Source: Flavobacteriaceae bacterium
GTDB lineage: Bacteria; Bacteroidota; Bacteroidia; Flavobacteriales; Weeksellaceae
DNA: 64,000 bases
Assembly (NCBI GenBank): GCA_030529185.1
Contig: JAUMXI010000002.1
Span: forward strand, 1-64,000
Direction of reading: 5' to 3'
Position numbers and translations under genes: made by a program. This document shows, piece by piece, positions 18,858-29,388 of this stretch; within the stretch, counting starts at the first letter, position 1; the number at the start of each line of letters is the position of its first letter. Below the pieces are notes generated by a model that made no database searches, had not been told where the DNA came from, and was given only the letters and a program-made list of their open reading frames with translations.

Positions 18858-20525
18858 TTATATCATATTTTTAGAATATTCCTTTAGATATTCAGCGTTA
18901 TTAATATCAGAGGTATTAATTTCCAACACTTTAGGTCTTTCACTTGGAGAAAAGAAAGGAGTAAGGATTTTTCTAAAACCATTTTCGCTATCAACTTTAT
19001 GATAATCTAAGCCAAAACTTTTAGCTAAATCTTCTGCATTTCTATTATGTTGAGTTGCAATTAATTCATTTACAACTTGAGCAGAATTTGGACCAGGGAT
19101 AATTCGGAAAATATCGCCTCCACCATTATTGATGATGATGATTCTTGTAGTTGCAGGAATGTATTGATTCCAAAGCCCATTAATATCATAGAAAAAACTT
19201 AAATCTCCTGTTATTAGGAGGGTGGGACGAGATGAGAGCATCGCATAGCCCATCGCTGTAGAAGTAGAACCATCAATCCCGCTCACACCTCTATTGCAGT
19301 GATAATCATGGCTTTCATTAAATTTAAAAAGTTGAGCATACCTTATCACCGAACTATTGGAAAAATGAATGTGATAATTTTCTGGGATTTCGCTTTTCAA
19401 AATATCATAAACTTTAAAATCTGAAAAATCTACATTCTGGCAATATTGCTGATGAACACCCTCTAATTTACTCCTTTTTTTATCCCAAAACTGATAATAT
19501 TTTCGGGGAATTAAATCAATTTTTTTCAATAATTGACAAAAAAATATTTCAGGGTGAGCATTTACTTTTTCTGTTAAACAAAAATAAGTATCTGGTTGCC
19601 AATACGGGTCTATATGCCAATGTTCATCAGGTTTAGCTTTTCTTAAAAATTCCTTCACCTTTTTAGAAACCACATTTTGCCCAATGGTGATGAGCAAATC
19701 TGGGTTAAATTTTTCTAAATCACATTCTTTTAAATTAAAAAAATATCGGTCTATATGAGGAAAAAAATGAGCATTATGAAGATTAGAATTCATCTCTGTT
19801 AGAACTACAACCAACTGATTTTCAGCTAATGATTTTAAATAATTTTCTAATTCTTTATTTTTTGACAAAGTCCCTGTGAGAATTAAAATCTTTTCAGCCT
19901 TTTGCCATTTCTCAATTAATTTTTTGGGAATTTCATAAGTTTTTTCTTCTTGTTTTGGCTGAATTTCAGGAAATAAAGGCAATTCTGAAACATATTCGTA
20001 GAGCGGTTCACTAAGTGGAATATTGATATGCACGGGGCTTTTCTTTTCAATGCAAAGCTCTATGGCTTGTTTTATCATTTCAAAATTTTGTTCATCGGCG
20101 GTTGGCTCATCATCTTCCAATAGGTTAAAATTCCCACAAGAATGTTGCTGAAATACATTATTTTGCCGAATGGTTTGCCCATCAAAAACATCCACAAAAT
20201 GAGATGGTCTGTCTGCTGTAATCACAAGCAATGGAATATTTGCATAAAAAGCCTCTACGATAGCAGGATAATAATTCACCACAGCCGAACCACTCGTGCA
20301 AGATAATACAACAGGATTATTTAAAAATTTCGCCATACCAAGTCCCACAAACCCTGCGGAACGCTCATCTACAATACTATAACAATCCATCTCCTCCAAA
20401 GAAGAAAAATGAATTGCCAAAGGTGCATTCCTTGACCCTGGCGAAATAATCGCCTTAGAAATTCCGTATTGTTGTAAAATATGCCCTAAAATCTGAACGC
20501 TTCGTTTAGAGGAAAATTGATTCAT
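18858..20525 (-). CDS. menD: 2-succinyl-5-enolpyruvyl-6-hydroxy-3-cyclohexene-1-carboxylate synthase
   Basis: Thiamine-diphosphate-dependent enzyme of menaquinone synthesis that joins isochorismate and 2-oxoglutarate. The N-terminus carries ISPGSRNAPLAIHF and VDERSAGFVGLGMAK, then CTSGSAVVNYYPAIVEA and ITADRPSHFVD. The C-terminal ThDP-binding segment is ITGDLSFFYDINGLWN...NNGGGDIFRIIPG. I use the ATG at 20525; a TTG two codons upstream is in frame but less likely. No other men genes are adjacent. Confidence 0.96.
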   Translation of the reverse strand: MNQFSSKRSVQILGHILQQYGISKAIISPGSRNAPLAIHFSSLEEMDCYSIVDERSAGFVGLGMAKFLNNPVVLSCTSGSAVVNYYPAIVEAFYANIPLLVITADRPSHFVDVFDGQTIRQNNVFQQHSCGNFNLLEDDEPTADEQNFEMIKQAIELCIEKKSPVHINIPLSEPLYEYVSELPLFPEIQPKQEEKTYEIPKKLIEKWQKAEKILILTGTLSKNKELENYLKSLAENQLVVVLTEMNSNLHNAHFFPHIDRYFFNLKECDLEKFNPDLLITIGQNVVSKKVKEFLRKAKPDEHWHIDPYWQPDTYFCLTEKVNAHPEIFFCQLLKKIDLIPRKYYQFWDKKRSKLEGVHQQYCQNVDFSDFKVYDILKSEIPENYHIHFSNSSVIRYAQLFKFNESHDYHCNRGVSGIDGSTSTAMGYAMLSSRPTLLITGDLSFFYDINGLWNQYIPATTRIIIINNGGGDIFRIIPGPNSAQVVNELIATQHNRNAEDLAKSFGLDYHKVDSENGFRKILTPFFSPSERPKVLEINTSDINNAEYLKEYSKNMI

Positions 20526-20612
20526 TACCAAAATTTAGCCCCAAATTTAATTAAATCTCGTCTATATTAAAAATCAGAAAAAAAGAGTATTTTTGTTGCA
20601 GAGTATTTGCCA

Positions 20613-21701
20613 ATGATAGAAAAGAAAGAACTTCAAAATTATTTTAAAACATTAAAGATTGAGCATCTTATTACCAATGTACAAATAACGGACAATGTGG
20701 TATATGTAGATGTGCAGTCTCCTTCTCCTGCTATGCACGAAAAAAAGAAGTTGGAAAATGTGGTAAGGCAAAATTTTGTGGAAACTTTTGGGGATATTCA
20801 ACTGAAAGTAAAAATTTCCTCTCCCGAACCTGCTCCAAAACAAAAAAAAGGCAAACCTATTGAGGGCGTGAAAAACATCATCGCTATTGCTTCTGGGAAA
20901 GGTGGTGTAGGAAAATCTACCGTGACGACTAACTTGGCAATAACTTTATCAAAAATGAATTTTACGGTAGGAATTTTAGATGCGGATATTTATGGCCCAT
21001 CTATTCCTACAATGTTTAATACTGAAGGAGCAAAACCTACCAGCTCAAAAGTTGGAGAAAGGCATTTAATGAACCCTATTGAAGCTCATAATATAAAACT
21101 CATGTCTATTGGATATTTTTCAGGAGTTTCAAAAGCGGTAGTTTGGCGGGGACCAATGGCAGGGAAAGCTCTCTATCAAATGATTAGAGACACGAATTGG
21201 GGAAATTTAGATTTTCTTTTGATAGATTTGCCACCAGGCACTGGAGATATCCACCTATCTCTTGTTCAGGAACTTCCCATTACGGGGGCTGTAATTGTAA
21301 GCACACCTCAAAAAATAGCATTGGCAGATGTAAAACGAGGGATAGCGATGTTTCAAATGGAGAGCATTAATGTTCCTGTTTTAGGCTTAATAGAAAATAT
21401 GGCATACTTTAGCCCAAAAGAATTTCCAGAAAACAAATATTATATTTTTGGGAAAAAAGGAGCTCAAAATTTGGCAAAAGAATTTAGTATTTCTGTTTTA
21501 GGAGAAATTCCTATAGTTCAAGGATTAAAAGAAATCGGAGGTAATGAAGAACTTACTGCATTAACTGATGAAAATTCTTTTAAAATTTATAAAGAAATAG
21601 CAGAAAATATAATACAAAATTTAGAAAATAGAAATGTTAATTTACCCCCAACAGAAGCAGTGAAAATCACCAATATGTCTGGGTGTTCATCTAAAAAATA
21701 A
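20613..21701 (+). CDS. Mrp/ApbC-family iron-sulfur cluster carrier ATPase
   Basis: This is a P-loop NTPase of the Mrp/NBP35 family. An N-terminal ~90-residue DUF59-like domain precedes the ATPase with the deviant Walker A ASGKGGVGKST, LDADIYGPSIP, and LLIDLPPGTGDIHLSL. The C-terminus ends in ...NMSGCSSKK with a single Cys rather than an obvious CxxC. It is thought to bind and transfer Fe-S clusters. The ATG at 20613 is preferred over an in-frame TTG at 20607. The NifU-type gene follows at 5 bp, a functionally coherent pair. Confidence 0.93.
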   Translation: MIEKKELQNYFKTLKIEHLITNVQITDNVVYVDVQSPSPAMHEKKKLENVVRQNFVETFGDIQLKVKISSPEPAPKQKKGKPIEGVKNIIAIASGKGGVGKSTVTTNLAITLSKMNFTVGILDADIYGPSIPTMFNTEGAKPTSSKVGERHLMNPIEAHNIKLMSIGYFSGVSKAVVWRGPMAGKALYQMIRDTNWGNLDFLLIDLPPGTGDIHLSLVQELPITGAVIVSTPQKIALADVKRGIAMFQMESINVPVLGLIENMAYFSPKEFPENKYYIFGKKGAQNLAKEFSISVLGEIPIVQGLKEIGGNEELTALTDENSFKIYKEIAENIIQNLENRNVNLPPTEAVKITNMSGCSSKK

Positions 21702-21706
21702 TAAAA

Positions 21707-21955
21707 ATGAGTTCAAAAACATCAGGAAAAACACACGAACAGGTTTTACAGGCCTTGGAAAGCATCAGACCTTTTCTGAAAAGAGATGGTGGAGATATTG
21801 AATTGATAGAAGTTAAGGATAATATTGTTTATGTTAAACTATTGGGGAATTGTTCTGGTTGTCATATCAGCGATTCCACTATGAAATTGGGGGTAGAAAA
21901 TGTCGTAAAACAATTTGCTCCAGAAATTAAAAGCGTGATAAATTTGGATAAATAA
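21707..21955 (+). CDS. NifU C-terminal-domain iron-sulfur scaffold protein
   Basis: This small 82-residue protein corresponds to the NifU C-terminal (Nfu) domain. Its Fe-S ligand motif is GNCSGCHISDSTMK (CxxC). It begins with the typical FLKRDGGDIELIEV. It likely holds a [4Fe-4S] cluster for delivery to target enzymes together with the Mrp protein encoded immediately upstream. A terminator follows. Confidence 0.93.
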   Translation: MSSKTSGKTHEQVLQALESIRPFLKRDGGDIELIEVKDNIVYVKLLGNCSGCHISDSTMKLGVENVVKQFAPEIKSVINLDK

Positions 21956-21956
21956 A

Positions 21957-21981
21957 AAATCCCACTCAATATGTGGGATTC
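21957..21981. terminator. Bidirectional terminator
   Basis: AATCCCAC and GTGGGATT pair around an 8-nt loop between the convergent nifU-like and rpmA genes. Confidence 0.8.
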
Positions 21982-22003
21982 CTTATTATAAAATACTTGT
22001 ATA

Positions 22004-22261
22004 TTAAGCATTAGGCTCTACCGAAACAAAAGATCTATTATCTCTTTTCTTCGTGAATACTACCTTTCCATCTACAAGGGCAAATAATGTATGGTCTTTT
22101 CCAATTCCTACATTTTCGCCTGGGTGGTGCTGAGTTCCTCTTTGTCTTACGATAATATTACCAGCAATAGCCTCCTGACCACCAAAAATCTTCACGCCTA
22201 ATCTTTTAGAGTGAGATTCTCTACCGTTTTTGGAGCTACCAACTCCTTTCTTGTGTGCCAT
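22004..22261 (-). CDS. rpmA: 50S ribosomal protein L27
   Basis: Ribosomal protein L27, at the peptidyl-transferase centre. It begins [16 protein letters not shown] with no N-terminal leader peptide to be cleaved, and contains the conserved [25 protein letters not shown]. Length is 85 aa. It lies 57 bp after rplU in the usual L21-L27 operon. Confidence 0.98.
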   Translation of the reverse strand: MAHKKGVGSSKNGRESHSKRLGVKIFGGQEAIAGNIIVRQRGTQHHPGENVGIGKDHTLFALVDGKVVFTKKRDNRSFVSVEPNA

Positions 22262-22318
22262 TTCTTTACAACTTTAATTTTTAAGATTAATACCAACTCT
22301 TTTTAATACACTTTACGA

Positions 22319-22630
22319 TTAAGCTCCCTTAATAGCAGTGATTTTAATTTGAGTTAATTGTTGTCTGTGTCCTTTTTTCACCTTGTAACCTTTTCTTCTT
22401 TTCTTTTTGAAAACGATTACTTTATCCGCTTGGATATGCTCTAAAATTTCTGCCTCAACAGAAACACCACTTACAGCTGGGGCGCCCACCGCTACTGTTC
22501 CACCAGAAGTAAGAAGAACTTTTTCAAAAGAAAGTTTTTTCCCTGCTTCTCCTTCTAATCGGTTTACAAATAGCTTTTGGTCTTGCTCAACTTTGTATTG
22601 AAGCCCTGCTATCTCTACAATTGCAAACAT
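22319..22630 (-). CDS. rplU: 50S ribosomal protein L21
   Basis: Ribosomal protein L21 (103 aa), binding 23S rRNA. It begins MFAIVEIAGLQYKVEQDQ and has the basic RNA-binding tail FKKKRRKGYKVKKGHRQQLT. It is the promoter-proximal gene of the rplU-rpmA operon. Confidence 0.98.
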   Translation of the reverse strand: MFAIVEIAGLQYKVEQDQKLFVNRLEGEAGKKLSFEKVLLTSGGTVAVGAPAVSGVSVEAEILEHIQADKVIVFKKKRRKGYKVKKGHRQQLTQIKITAIKGA

Positions 22631-22661
22631 TTTATGTAATTATTTAATTAAAATTAGTCTG

Positions 22662-22669
22662 CAAATATA
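22662..22669 (-). promoter_or_regulatory. Predicted rplU-rpmA promoter (-7 element)
   Basis: The minus strand reads TATATTTG (TAnnTTTG), 31 bp upstream of rplU. The rest of the ~245-bp gap to pgi is AT-rich, with no further structure that I can recognise. Confidence 0.55.
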
Positions 22670-22848
22670 GAGTTTTTTATTTAAACTACAAAAAATAATA
22701 CCATTTATATTTTTGAATTGTTTTTATAACCACAGTATTCTAACTTTATAACAGCATGAAAATCATTTATTTAACTTACAAAAAAGTATTTTCAAGTTTA
22801 AGAAATAATAATATTCTCAAAAACACTCTCAAATTCGGGACTATTTTT

Positions 22849-22856
22849 TAATTTTG
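22849..22856 (+). promoter_or_regulatory. Predicted pgi promoter (-7 element)
   Basis: TAATTTTG matches TAnnTTTG and lies 19 bp before the pgi ATG. Confidence 0.5.
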
Positions 22857-22875
22857 TTCGTTTAATTATTGAATA

Positions 22876-24525
22876 ATGCTATCAAAAATAAACCCTACAC
22901 AAACACGAGCTTGGAAGAAACTCAATCAATATTTTGCTGAAAACGATTTGGATTTGAGGTCTTTATTTTCGGAAAATCCGCAACGTTTTGAAGAATTTTC
23001 CATTAAAAGAGAAAATTTCATTTTTGATTATTCTAAAAACCTCATCAACAAAGAGGTGAAAGATTTGCTTCTCCAATTGGCAGAAGAATGCCAGTTAAAA
23101 GATGCGATTTCTAAAATGTTCGGTGGAGAAAAAATCAACGAAACGGAGGTAAGAGCGGTTTTGCATACGGCACTTCGGGATTTTTCGGAAAAGGAAATTT
23201 TGGTTGATGGCGAGAATATAAAACCTTCCATAAAAAAAGTGCTTAACCAAATGAAAATCTTTTCGGAGTGTGTGATTTCTGGTCAGCACAAAGGTTTTAC
23301 AGGAAAGGAAATTACCGATGTAGTGAATATCGGTATTGGAGGCTCAGACCTTGGTCCAGTGATGGTTTGTTCGGCTTTGAAGCATTTTAAAACTCGCCTT
23401 AATGTGCATTTTGTCTCCAATGTAGATGGCAATCATTTGGCAGAAACGCTTAAAAATCTTAACCCAGAAACTACGCTTTTCATCATTGCTTCTAAAACTT
23501 TTACGACCCAAGAAACGATGACCAACGCTGTCTCTGCGAAAGATTGGTTTTTAAAATCGGGGACGGAGCAAGATGTTGCCAAGCATTTTGTGGCACTTTC
23601 TACCAACATTTCGGAAGTGAAAAAGTTCGGAATTTCAGAAGACCATATTTTTGAGTTTTGGGATTGGGTTGGTGGTCGCTATTCCTTGTGGAGTGCGATT
23701 GGTTTGAGCATCGTTTTAGCAGTAGGATATGAGAATTTTGAGCAATTATTAAAGGGGGCTTACGACACAGATGTTCATTTCCAAACGGCAAATTTCAGCG
23801 AGAATATCCCCGTTTTAATGGGGCTTCTGGGCATTTGGTATCGCAATTTTTATGATGCGACCAGCTATGCCATTTTACCTTATTCTCAATATCTTGACCG
23901 ATTTCCTGCCTATCTTCAACAAGGCGATATGGAAAGCAACGGCAAATGCGTAGATAGAAACGGCGAATTTGTGGATTACCAAACTGGGGCGATTATTTGG
24001 GGCGAACCAGGGACGAACGGACAACACGCTTTTTATCAACTCATTCATCAAGGGACGGAACTTATCCCAGCGGATTTTATCGCTTATGTAAAATCTTGCA
24101 ATCCTGTTTCCGACCATCAAGAAAAGTTAATAGCCAATTATTTTGCCCAAACAGAAGCTTTAGCATTCGGAAAAACAGAGGAAGAAGCAAGGTTAGAATT
24201 GATAAAATCTGGAAAAAATGAGGACGAAACTAACTTTTTAGTCAATTATAAAATTTTCCACGGCAATACACCAACCAACTCTATTTTATTTGATGAATTA
24301 ACGCCATTTTCATTAGGTCAACTTATCGCTCTTTATGAACATAAAATTTTCGTTCAAGGTGTGATTTGGAATGTATTTAGCTTCGACCAATTCGGCGTAG
24401 AATTAGGGAAAATTTTAGCAGTAAAAATCCTCACCGAACTGAAAAACAAAGAAAAAATAACCTCTCACGATAGCTCTACCAATGGGTTGATGAATTATTT
24501 TAAGGAAAAGAATGCTAATCAATAA
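22876..24525 (+). CDS. pgi: Glucose-6-phosphate isomerase
   Basis: Glycolytic isomerase (549 aa) converting glucose 6-phosphate and fructose 6-phosphate. Diagnostic segments are [35 protein letters not shown], the catalytic region [33 protein letters not shown] with the catalytic His, and [16 protein letters not shown] with the C-terminal Lys region. folD follows 57 bp downstream but has its own promoter-like element. Confidence 0.97.
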   Translation: MLSKINPTQTRAWKKLNQYFAENDLDLRSLFSENPQRFEEFSIKRENFIFDYSKNLINKEVKDLLLQLAEECQLKDAISKMFGGEKINETEVRAVLHTALRDFSEKEILVDGENIKPSIKKVLNQMKIFSECVISGQHKGFTGKEITDVVNIGIGGSDLGPVMVCSALKHFKTRLNVHFVSNVDGNHLAETLKNLNPETTLFIIASKTFTTQETMTNAVSAKDWFLKSGTEQDVAKHFVALSTNISEVKKFGISEDHIFEFWDWVGGRYSLWSAIGLSIVLAVGYENFEQLLKGAYDTDVHFQTANFSENIPVLMGLLGIWYRNFYDATSYAILPYSQYLDRFPAYLQQGDMESNGKCVDRNGEFVDYQTGAIIWGEPGTNGQHAFYQLIHQGTELIPADFIAYVKSCNPVSDHQEKLIANYFAQTEALAFGKTEEEARLELIKSGKNEDETNFLVNYKIFHGNTPTNSILFDELTPFSLGQLIALYEHKIFVQGVIWNVFSFDQFGVELGKILAVKILTELKNKEKITSHDSSTNGLMNYFKEKNANQ

Positions 24526-24544
24526 TTCTTAAAATTTTATTTTG

Positions 24545-24552
24545 TAATTTTG
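24545..24552 (+). promoter_or_regulatory. Predicted folD-queE promoter (-7 element)
   Basis: TAATTTTG fits TAnnTTTG, 30 bp before the chosen folD start at 24583. This supports that start over an in-frame TTG at 24550, which lies inside the element. Confidence 0.5.
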
Positions 24553-24582
24553 TCGCTATATTTTTCACTAAAAAATAAAATT

Positions 24583-25467
24583 ATGGCACAAATTTTGGAT
24601 GGACTTAAAATTTCTAATGAGATAAAGCAAGAAATCAAAGAAGAAGTAGAAAAATTAGTCGCAGAAGGAAAGAAAATTCCTCATCTGGCAGCGATTTTGG
24701 TTGGAGAAAACGGAGCGAGTAAAGCTTATGTGAATAGCAAAGTGAAGGATTGCAAGGAAGTTGGATTTGCTTCATCTTTGATTAGATTTAATGAAAACAT
24801 CTCTGAGGAAGAACTTTTGGAAAAAATCAATGAATTAAATCAAAATCCAGAAGTAGATGGATTTATCGTGCAGTTGCCATTACCAAAGCACATCAACCAA
24901 GAGAAAATCATTATGGCAATTGACCCGAGCAAAGATGTAGATGGTTTTCACCCAGAGAATTTTGGGAAAATGGCATTGGAAATGGATGCTTTACTTCCCG
25001 CTACTCCTTATGGGATATTAGAATTATTAGAAAGACATAAAGTAGATACACAAGGGAAGCATTGCGTAGTTATCGGAAGAAGCCGAATCGTAGGAAAGCC
25101 TATGAGTATCTTGATGAGCAGAAAGGGGTTCCCTGGAAATTCTACCGTGACTTTAACGCACTCTTACACTCCTAATATTGAGGAATTTACCAAAAATGCA
25201 GATATTGTAATTACAGCCCTTGGAAATCCTCTTTTCCTAAAAGGAGAAATGATAAAAGAAGGAGCAGTAGTGATTGATGTAGGAATTACCAGAGTAAATG
25301 ATGATAGCGAAAAAGGTTATAAATTGGTTGGTGATGTAGATTTTGATAGTTGTGTAGAAAAAGCAAGTTACATCACGCCCGTTCCTGGTGGAGTAGGACC
25401 GATGACCAGAGCAATGCTAATGAAAAACACACTATTAGCATACCAAAATAAAATAGAATGCAAATAA
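24583..25467 (+). CDS. folD: Bifunctional methylenetetrahydrofolate dehydrogenase/cyclohydrolase
   Basis: FolD interconverts methylene-, methenyl- and 10-formyl-tetrahydrofolate with NADP. The catalytic Lys motif is [15 protein letters not shown], followed by [35 protein letters not shown] and the C-terminal [16 protein letters not shown]. The real start is the ATG at 24583, giving the usual N-terminus [11 protein letters not shown]. The 3' end overlaps queE by 10 bp, so the two genes are coupled. Confidence 0.97.
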   Translation: MAQILDGLKISNEIKQEIKEEVEKLVAEGKKIPHLAAILVGENGASKAYVNSKVKDCKEVGFASSLIRFNENISEEELLEKINELNQNPEVDGFIVQLPLPKHINQEKIIMAIDPSKDVDGFHPENFGKMALEMDALLPATPYGILELLERHKVDTQGKHCVVIGRSRIVGKPMSILMSRKGFPGNSTVTLTHSYTPNIEEFTKNADIVITALGNPLFLKGEMIKEGAVVIDVGITRVNDDSEKGYKLVGDVDFDSCVEKASYITPVPGGVGPMTRAMLMKNTLLAYQNKIECK

Positions 25468-26093
25468 CAGAAGAACAAAAAATATTATTAGAACAAGGTA
25501 AAATGCTCCCCGTAATGGAGCATTTTTATACTATACAAGGCGAAGGTGCTCACACAGGGAAAGCCGCTTATTTTATCCGTTTAGCAGGTTGCGATGTAGG
25601 TTGCCATTGGTGCGATGTAAAGGACAGTTGGGACCCAAACATTCACCCTTTGATGGATATGGAAGAACTTGCCAAAACAGCAGCAAACCACTGCAAAACT
25701 ATTATTTTAACAGGAGGAGAACCTTTAATGTGGAATTTAGAAGTTCTAACTCAAAAGTTAAAAGAATTAGGTTGCACCATTCATATTGAAACTTCGGGGG
25801 CTCACCCTAAAAAAGGGCATATTGATTGGATTTGCCTTTCTCCTAAAAAAATGAAGCTTCCAACAGAGGAAATTTACCAAGAAGCCGATGAATTGAAAAT
25901 AATCATTTTCAATAACCACGATTTTAAATTCGCGGAAGAACAAGCGAGTAAAGTTTCCTCAAAATGCAAACTTTACCTCCAAGCAGAGTGGAGTAGAAGA
26001 GAGCAAAATTACCCTAAAATTACGGAATATATCCTCCAAAACCCCAAATGGCAAGCCTCAGTGCAAACGCATAAATATTTGAATATTCGTTAA
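25458..26093 (+). CDS. queE: 7-carboxy-7-deazaguanine synthase
   Basis: Radical SAM enzyme of the queuosine pathway, converting carboxy-tetrahydropterin to the 7-deazaguanine ring. The N-terminus shows [18 protein letters not shown] and the [4Fe-4S] ligands in [11 protein letters not shown] (CxxxCxxC). LTGGEPLMW (GGE motif) and IHIETSG follow. Length (211 aa) is normal. It overlaps folD, and its last codons form one arm of the terminator shared with the convergent helicase gene. Confidence 0.94.
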   Translation: MQITEEQKILLEQGKMLPVMEHFYTIQGEGAHTGKAAYFIRLAGCDVGCHWCDVKDSWDPNIHPLMDMEELAKTAANHCKTIILTGGEPLMWNLEVLTQKLKELGCTIHIETSGAHPKKGHIDWICLSPKKMKLPTEEIYQEADELKIIIFNNHDFKFAEEQASKVSSKCKLYLQAEWSRREQNYPKITEYILQNPKWQASVQTHKYLNIR

Positions 26094-26110
26094 ATACACT
26101 AACGAATATT
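26082..26110. terminator. Bidirectional terminator overlapping the queE end
   Basis: AATATTCGTTA and its exact complement TAACGAATATT flank a 7-nt loop. The left arm is inside the last queE codons. Confidence 0.7.
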
Positions 26111-29100
26111 TTAATCCAAATAAATAATATGAGAGCCTACCACATTTTTGCCTAATTTTTCAAGGGCAGATTGGTAGGTTTCTATTTGTTTTTTGTGCTT
26201 TTTCTCGTTTTCTTTTCCTGTTTTAAAGTCTATAACTACATAGCCTTCCGAAGTTTTCACAATTCTATCTGGGCGATAAAGCTCCACATTACCAGCCTCC
26301 GAAGTAATGAAAATCTCCCGCTCGTTGAGAACCTCCAAAACATCTTCCGAAAAATAAGGAGCATAATCTTCATTAACTAAAATCTTCTGAATTTTTTCAG
26401 CGATAAAAGCTCTTTCCTTTTGGGTGATATTTCCCGACAAAAGCTGGTGTTCCAAGACTTTTTCCACATCGTTTTTAGAGATGATTTTCGCCAAAATATC
26501 GTGAATCAAAATCCCCATTCGTACCTGTTCTTTCCTATTTTGATAACTTTTTGATGGAGTCGCAATTTTAATGTTTTGAAAACTCTGTTCTGGGCTACTC
26601 ACAGAGAGAATTCCCATCGTATTGTGCTGTTTTTCTTGTTTTGAGATTTGTTTTTTCAGTGGATTTTCATCAATTGGGAACAAATCAAAACTGTCTTGAT
26701 TTTCAATATTTTTCGTTTCAACAAACTCCAAAATTTCCAGATGATTTGCCGAAGCATTGGCTTTTTCTAAATACAAAAATAATTGCTCCACAGGACGCGT
26801 AGTTGCCACATATTGCACACAAATTCTATCAATCAGATTTTTATTCACATTCTCTTGATTGAAATTCGCAATATCTTCATCATAGACCTCAAGCTCTTTC
26901 CCAAAACCAGCAATATTCACTGCATTGAGGTATTCATTATCTTGTAAATCATACCATTCCGTAAATTTTCCATCTTGAGTTTTGTTTTCCATCGGCAAAA
27001 ATACCACTGGAAATTCCAAACCTTTTGCCTTATGTATGGTCATAATCTGTATGGCATCTACACTTTCAGAGGCTTGAATAGAGGTGTTTTGCCCTTCTTC
27101 TTCCCAGAATTTTAGAAAATCTTTGATGGTCATTCCTGCGTGTTGAGAGAAATTATAAATCAGCTCCAAAAAGTTCAAAATAAAATCTGTTTCTTTGCCC
27201 TTTACCGAAAATTCATTCGTAAAATATTCAATAAAATTATAAAGATTTAATCTCGGTAAATGCTTTGGCGAAAGGTTTAAATTGTATTTTTTTTGAAGAA
27301 AATCAAAAATTTCCTCTTGGTTTTTCAGTTCTAAAATCTCCAACATTGCCGTAGAAAAATCATTGATTTTTATTCTTTCCAGCTTGTTCAGGAAATACAG
27401 CATCATCACCATATTGCTTTTATTATCGGGGAATGCCTTCCATTGCAAAAAGTGTATTAACGCATTAATGGTTTTGGATAAATTCAAGGTCAAACCTTTA
27501 TCTGAAATAGTTTTAATGAAAACTTCTTCGCCTTTGTACTCCACTTCTTGATGCCCCAAAAGTTGAGAATAATTGAAAATATCAAAATTCCCACGGCAGA
27601 GAATACAAATATCAGAAAATGAAAATCCATTGTCTAAACACTGCTGAATGTCTTCTCGCATTTTTTCCACCACATCGGCATAGAAATCGTCTTTATTAGA
27701 ATTTTCTATTAAATTAACCTTCACTCGCCCTTCAATTTTGGATTTTGGGTTTTGTTGAGCATCTTCGCCAAAGATATTTTGATGATCTTCTCCTAAATTT
27801 TTAGAAAGATATTGATAAAGCTCATTGTTGAATTTCACAATATTTTTAGCACTTCGGTAATTGTCTGCCAATGTTTCTTTTTGTGCAGGAACAGGCGAAT
27901 ATTCCTTAGCATTAATGATATCCAACATCAATTGGCTATCTCCCCCACGAAAGCGATAAATGCTTTGTTTCGGGTCGCCTACAAGGGTAAAACTGGTATC
28001 ATCAGAGGAAATCGTATGGTCGCGAAGTGGAAGAAAATTCTGCCATTGCAACGCCGAAGTATCCTGAAACTCATCAAAAAAATAATGCAAATATTGGGTT
28101 CCTACCTTTTCGTAAATAAAAGCAGAGGGTTCATTTTTAAGGTTTTCATTAATCAAAATATTGAATTTGGAAAGCAAAACTAAATCCTTTTCCTCCTCTA
28201 TTTTTGCCAATTCATCTTGAATATCTTTATTCACCCTCAAAGGAAGTAAAGCCCTAAGCACACGCTCTTTTTTATGACTTAAAATATGATTTTGAATGAT
28301 GGTTTGGCGATTTTCCAGCAAGAAATTTAAAATATCAAGAATTTCATTTTCTTTATGTTTTCCCTTGCTTGATGCTCCTTTTTCAAAGGTTTCAAGGGCG
28401 GAACTTTCATTGCTCGGCAAAGGAAATCCGCTTCTTTCTTTGTTGAAAAACTTAATAATATCGTAGAAAAATTTGCCAATGCCTCGCTGTTTTCCCCCTG
28501 CAAAATCTTCTATTTCCAGATTTCTACTTTTCATCAAATCAATGGCTTTTTGGGCGATTTGAAGCGAATTTTCCCTTAAATCCTTAATGTCTTTTCTGAT
28601 ATTATTTTTGAGTGTTTCGTAAGATTTCCAATCAAAATCTTTGTTGTCCAAAAGCCTTTTATAGTGAATGTCTTTTACAAACTCTTTGGCAGATTGATAA
28701 AGTTCCTGACTGAGATTTACCCTCTTTTCATTGTCCAAATTATACTCCACAAAATCCATAAAAGCCTCCGAAACTTTCTTATTTTCACCGATTTGGCTAA
28801 GCATTTGGTCAACAGCTTCTATCAAATAAGGTTCGGGCTGAATTTCCAAATTAAAATTTTGAGCCAAGCCCAATTCATAAGAAAATGAACGAATTAGCTT
28901 CGTATTAAATTTATCAATCGTGGAAATATTTAGCGTAGAATAATGGTGCAAAATATAATCCAAAACATTTTTAGCACGGCGATGGAGTTCTTCCAAAGGA
29001 ATATTCTGTCCGTTTTCTTTAAATTTCGCTTGAATATCCAAAAGTTCAGGACATTCCATATAGTTATTTGCAACGAATTTTCCCAACCATTTTAAAATCC

Positions 29101-29269
29101 TCTCTTTCATTTCGTTGGCAGCCTTGTTGGTGAAAGTCAGTGCCAAAATATGCCGAATAGCATCTGCTTGGTGAGGCTGACTTAAACAAATCATCAACAA
29201 TCGCTGAACCAAAGTATAGGTTTTCCCAGACCCTGCCGATGCACTAATTACTTTATATGTAGATTTCAT
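26111..29269 (-). CDS. AddA/RecB-like UvrD-family helicase-nuclease
   Basis: This is a 1052-residue superfamily 1A helicase fused to a RecB-type nuclease. Near the N-terminus is Walker A SASAGSGKTYTL, followed by LALTFTNKAANEMKERI (motif Ia), FFDEFQDTSALQWQNFL (motif II), LVGDPKQSIYRFRGGD (motif III) and MTIHKAKGLEFPVVFLP (motif V). The C-terminal PD-(D/E)XK nuclease core is VVIDFKTGK, after a RPDRIV segment. It probably processes double-strand breaks for recombination. The AddB-type partner often found next to such genes is not adjacent: a divergent TPR gene lies upstream. Confidence 0.92.
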   Translation of the reverse strand: MKSTYKVISASAGSGKTYTLVQRLLMICLSQPHQADAIRHILALTFTNKAANEMKERILKWLGKFVANNYMECPELLDIQAKFKENGQNIPLEELHRRAKNVLDYILHHYSTLNISTIDKFNTKLIRSFSYELGLAQNFNLEIQPEPYLIEAVDQMLSQIGENKKVSEAFMDFVEYNLDNEKRVNLSQELYQSAKEFVKDIHYKRLLDNKDFDWKSYETLKNNIRKDIKDLRENSLQIAQKAIDLMKSRNLEIEDFAGGKQRGIGKFFYDIIKFFNKERSGFPLPSNESSALETFEKGASSKGKHKENEILDILNFLLENRQTIIQNHILSHKKERVLRALLPLRVNKDIQDELAKIEEEKDLVLLSKFNILINENLKNEPSAFIYEKVGTQYLHYFFDEFQDTSALQWQNFLPLRDHTISSDDTSFTLVGDPKQSIYRFRGGDSQLMLDIINAKEYSPVPAQKETLADNYRSAKNIVKFNNELYQYLSKNLGEDHQNIFGEDAQQNPKSKIEGRVKVNLIENSNKDDFYADVVEKMREDIQQCLDNGFSFSDICILCRGNFDIFNYSQLLGHQEVEYKGEEVFIKTISDKGLTLNLSKTINALIHFLQWKAFPDNKSNMVMMLYFLNKLERIKINDFSTAMLEILELKNQEEIFDFLQKKYNLNLSPKHLPRLNLYNFIEYFTNEFSVKGKETDFILNFLELIYNFSQHAGMTIKDFLKFWEEEGQNTSIQASESVDAIQIMTIHKAKGLEFPVVFLPMENKTQDGKFTEWYDLQDNEYLNAVNIAGFGKELEVYDEDIANFNQENVNKNLIDRICVQYVATTRPVEQLFLYLEKANASANHLEILEFVETKNIENQDSFDLFPIDENPLKKQISKQEKQHNTMGILSVSSPEQSFQNIKIATPSKSYQNRKEQVRMGILIHDILAKIISKNDVEKVLEHQLLSGNITQKERAFIAEKIQKILVNEDYAPYFSEDVLEVLNEREIFITSEAGNVELYRPDRIVKTSEGYVVIDFKTGKENEKKHKKQIETYQSALEKLGKNVVGSHIIYLD

Positions 29270-29363
29270 TGTAAAAAATTATGAATGGCAAATTACAAAA
29301 TTTAGTGAAAACATTAATCATTTCGTTTATAGAAAAAGACTTATTTATTATTTTAAAATTTAT

Positions 29364-29371
29364 TAAATTTG
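29364..29371 (+). promoter_or_regulatory. Predicted promoter of the TPR membrane protein gene
   Basis: TAAATTTG (TAnnTTTG) lies 17 bp before the ATG at 29389. Confidence 0.5.
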
Positions 29372-29388
29372 CAGTTTAAAATTTAGAA

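Noticed and set aside
18814-19002. 62-codon frame beginning between the NlpC gene and menD
   Set aside because: Most of it overlaps the menD 3' end on the other strand and it has no recognisable features.
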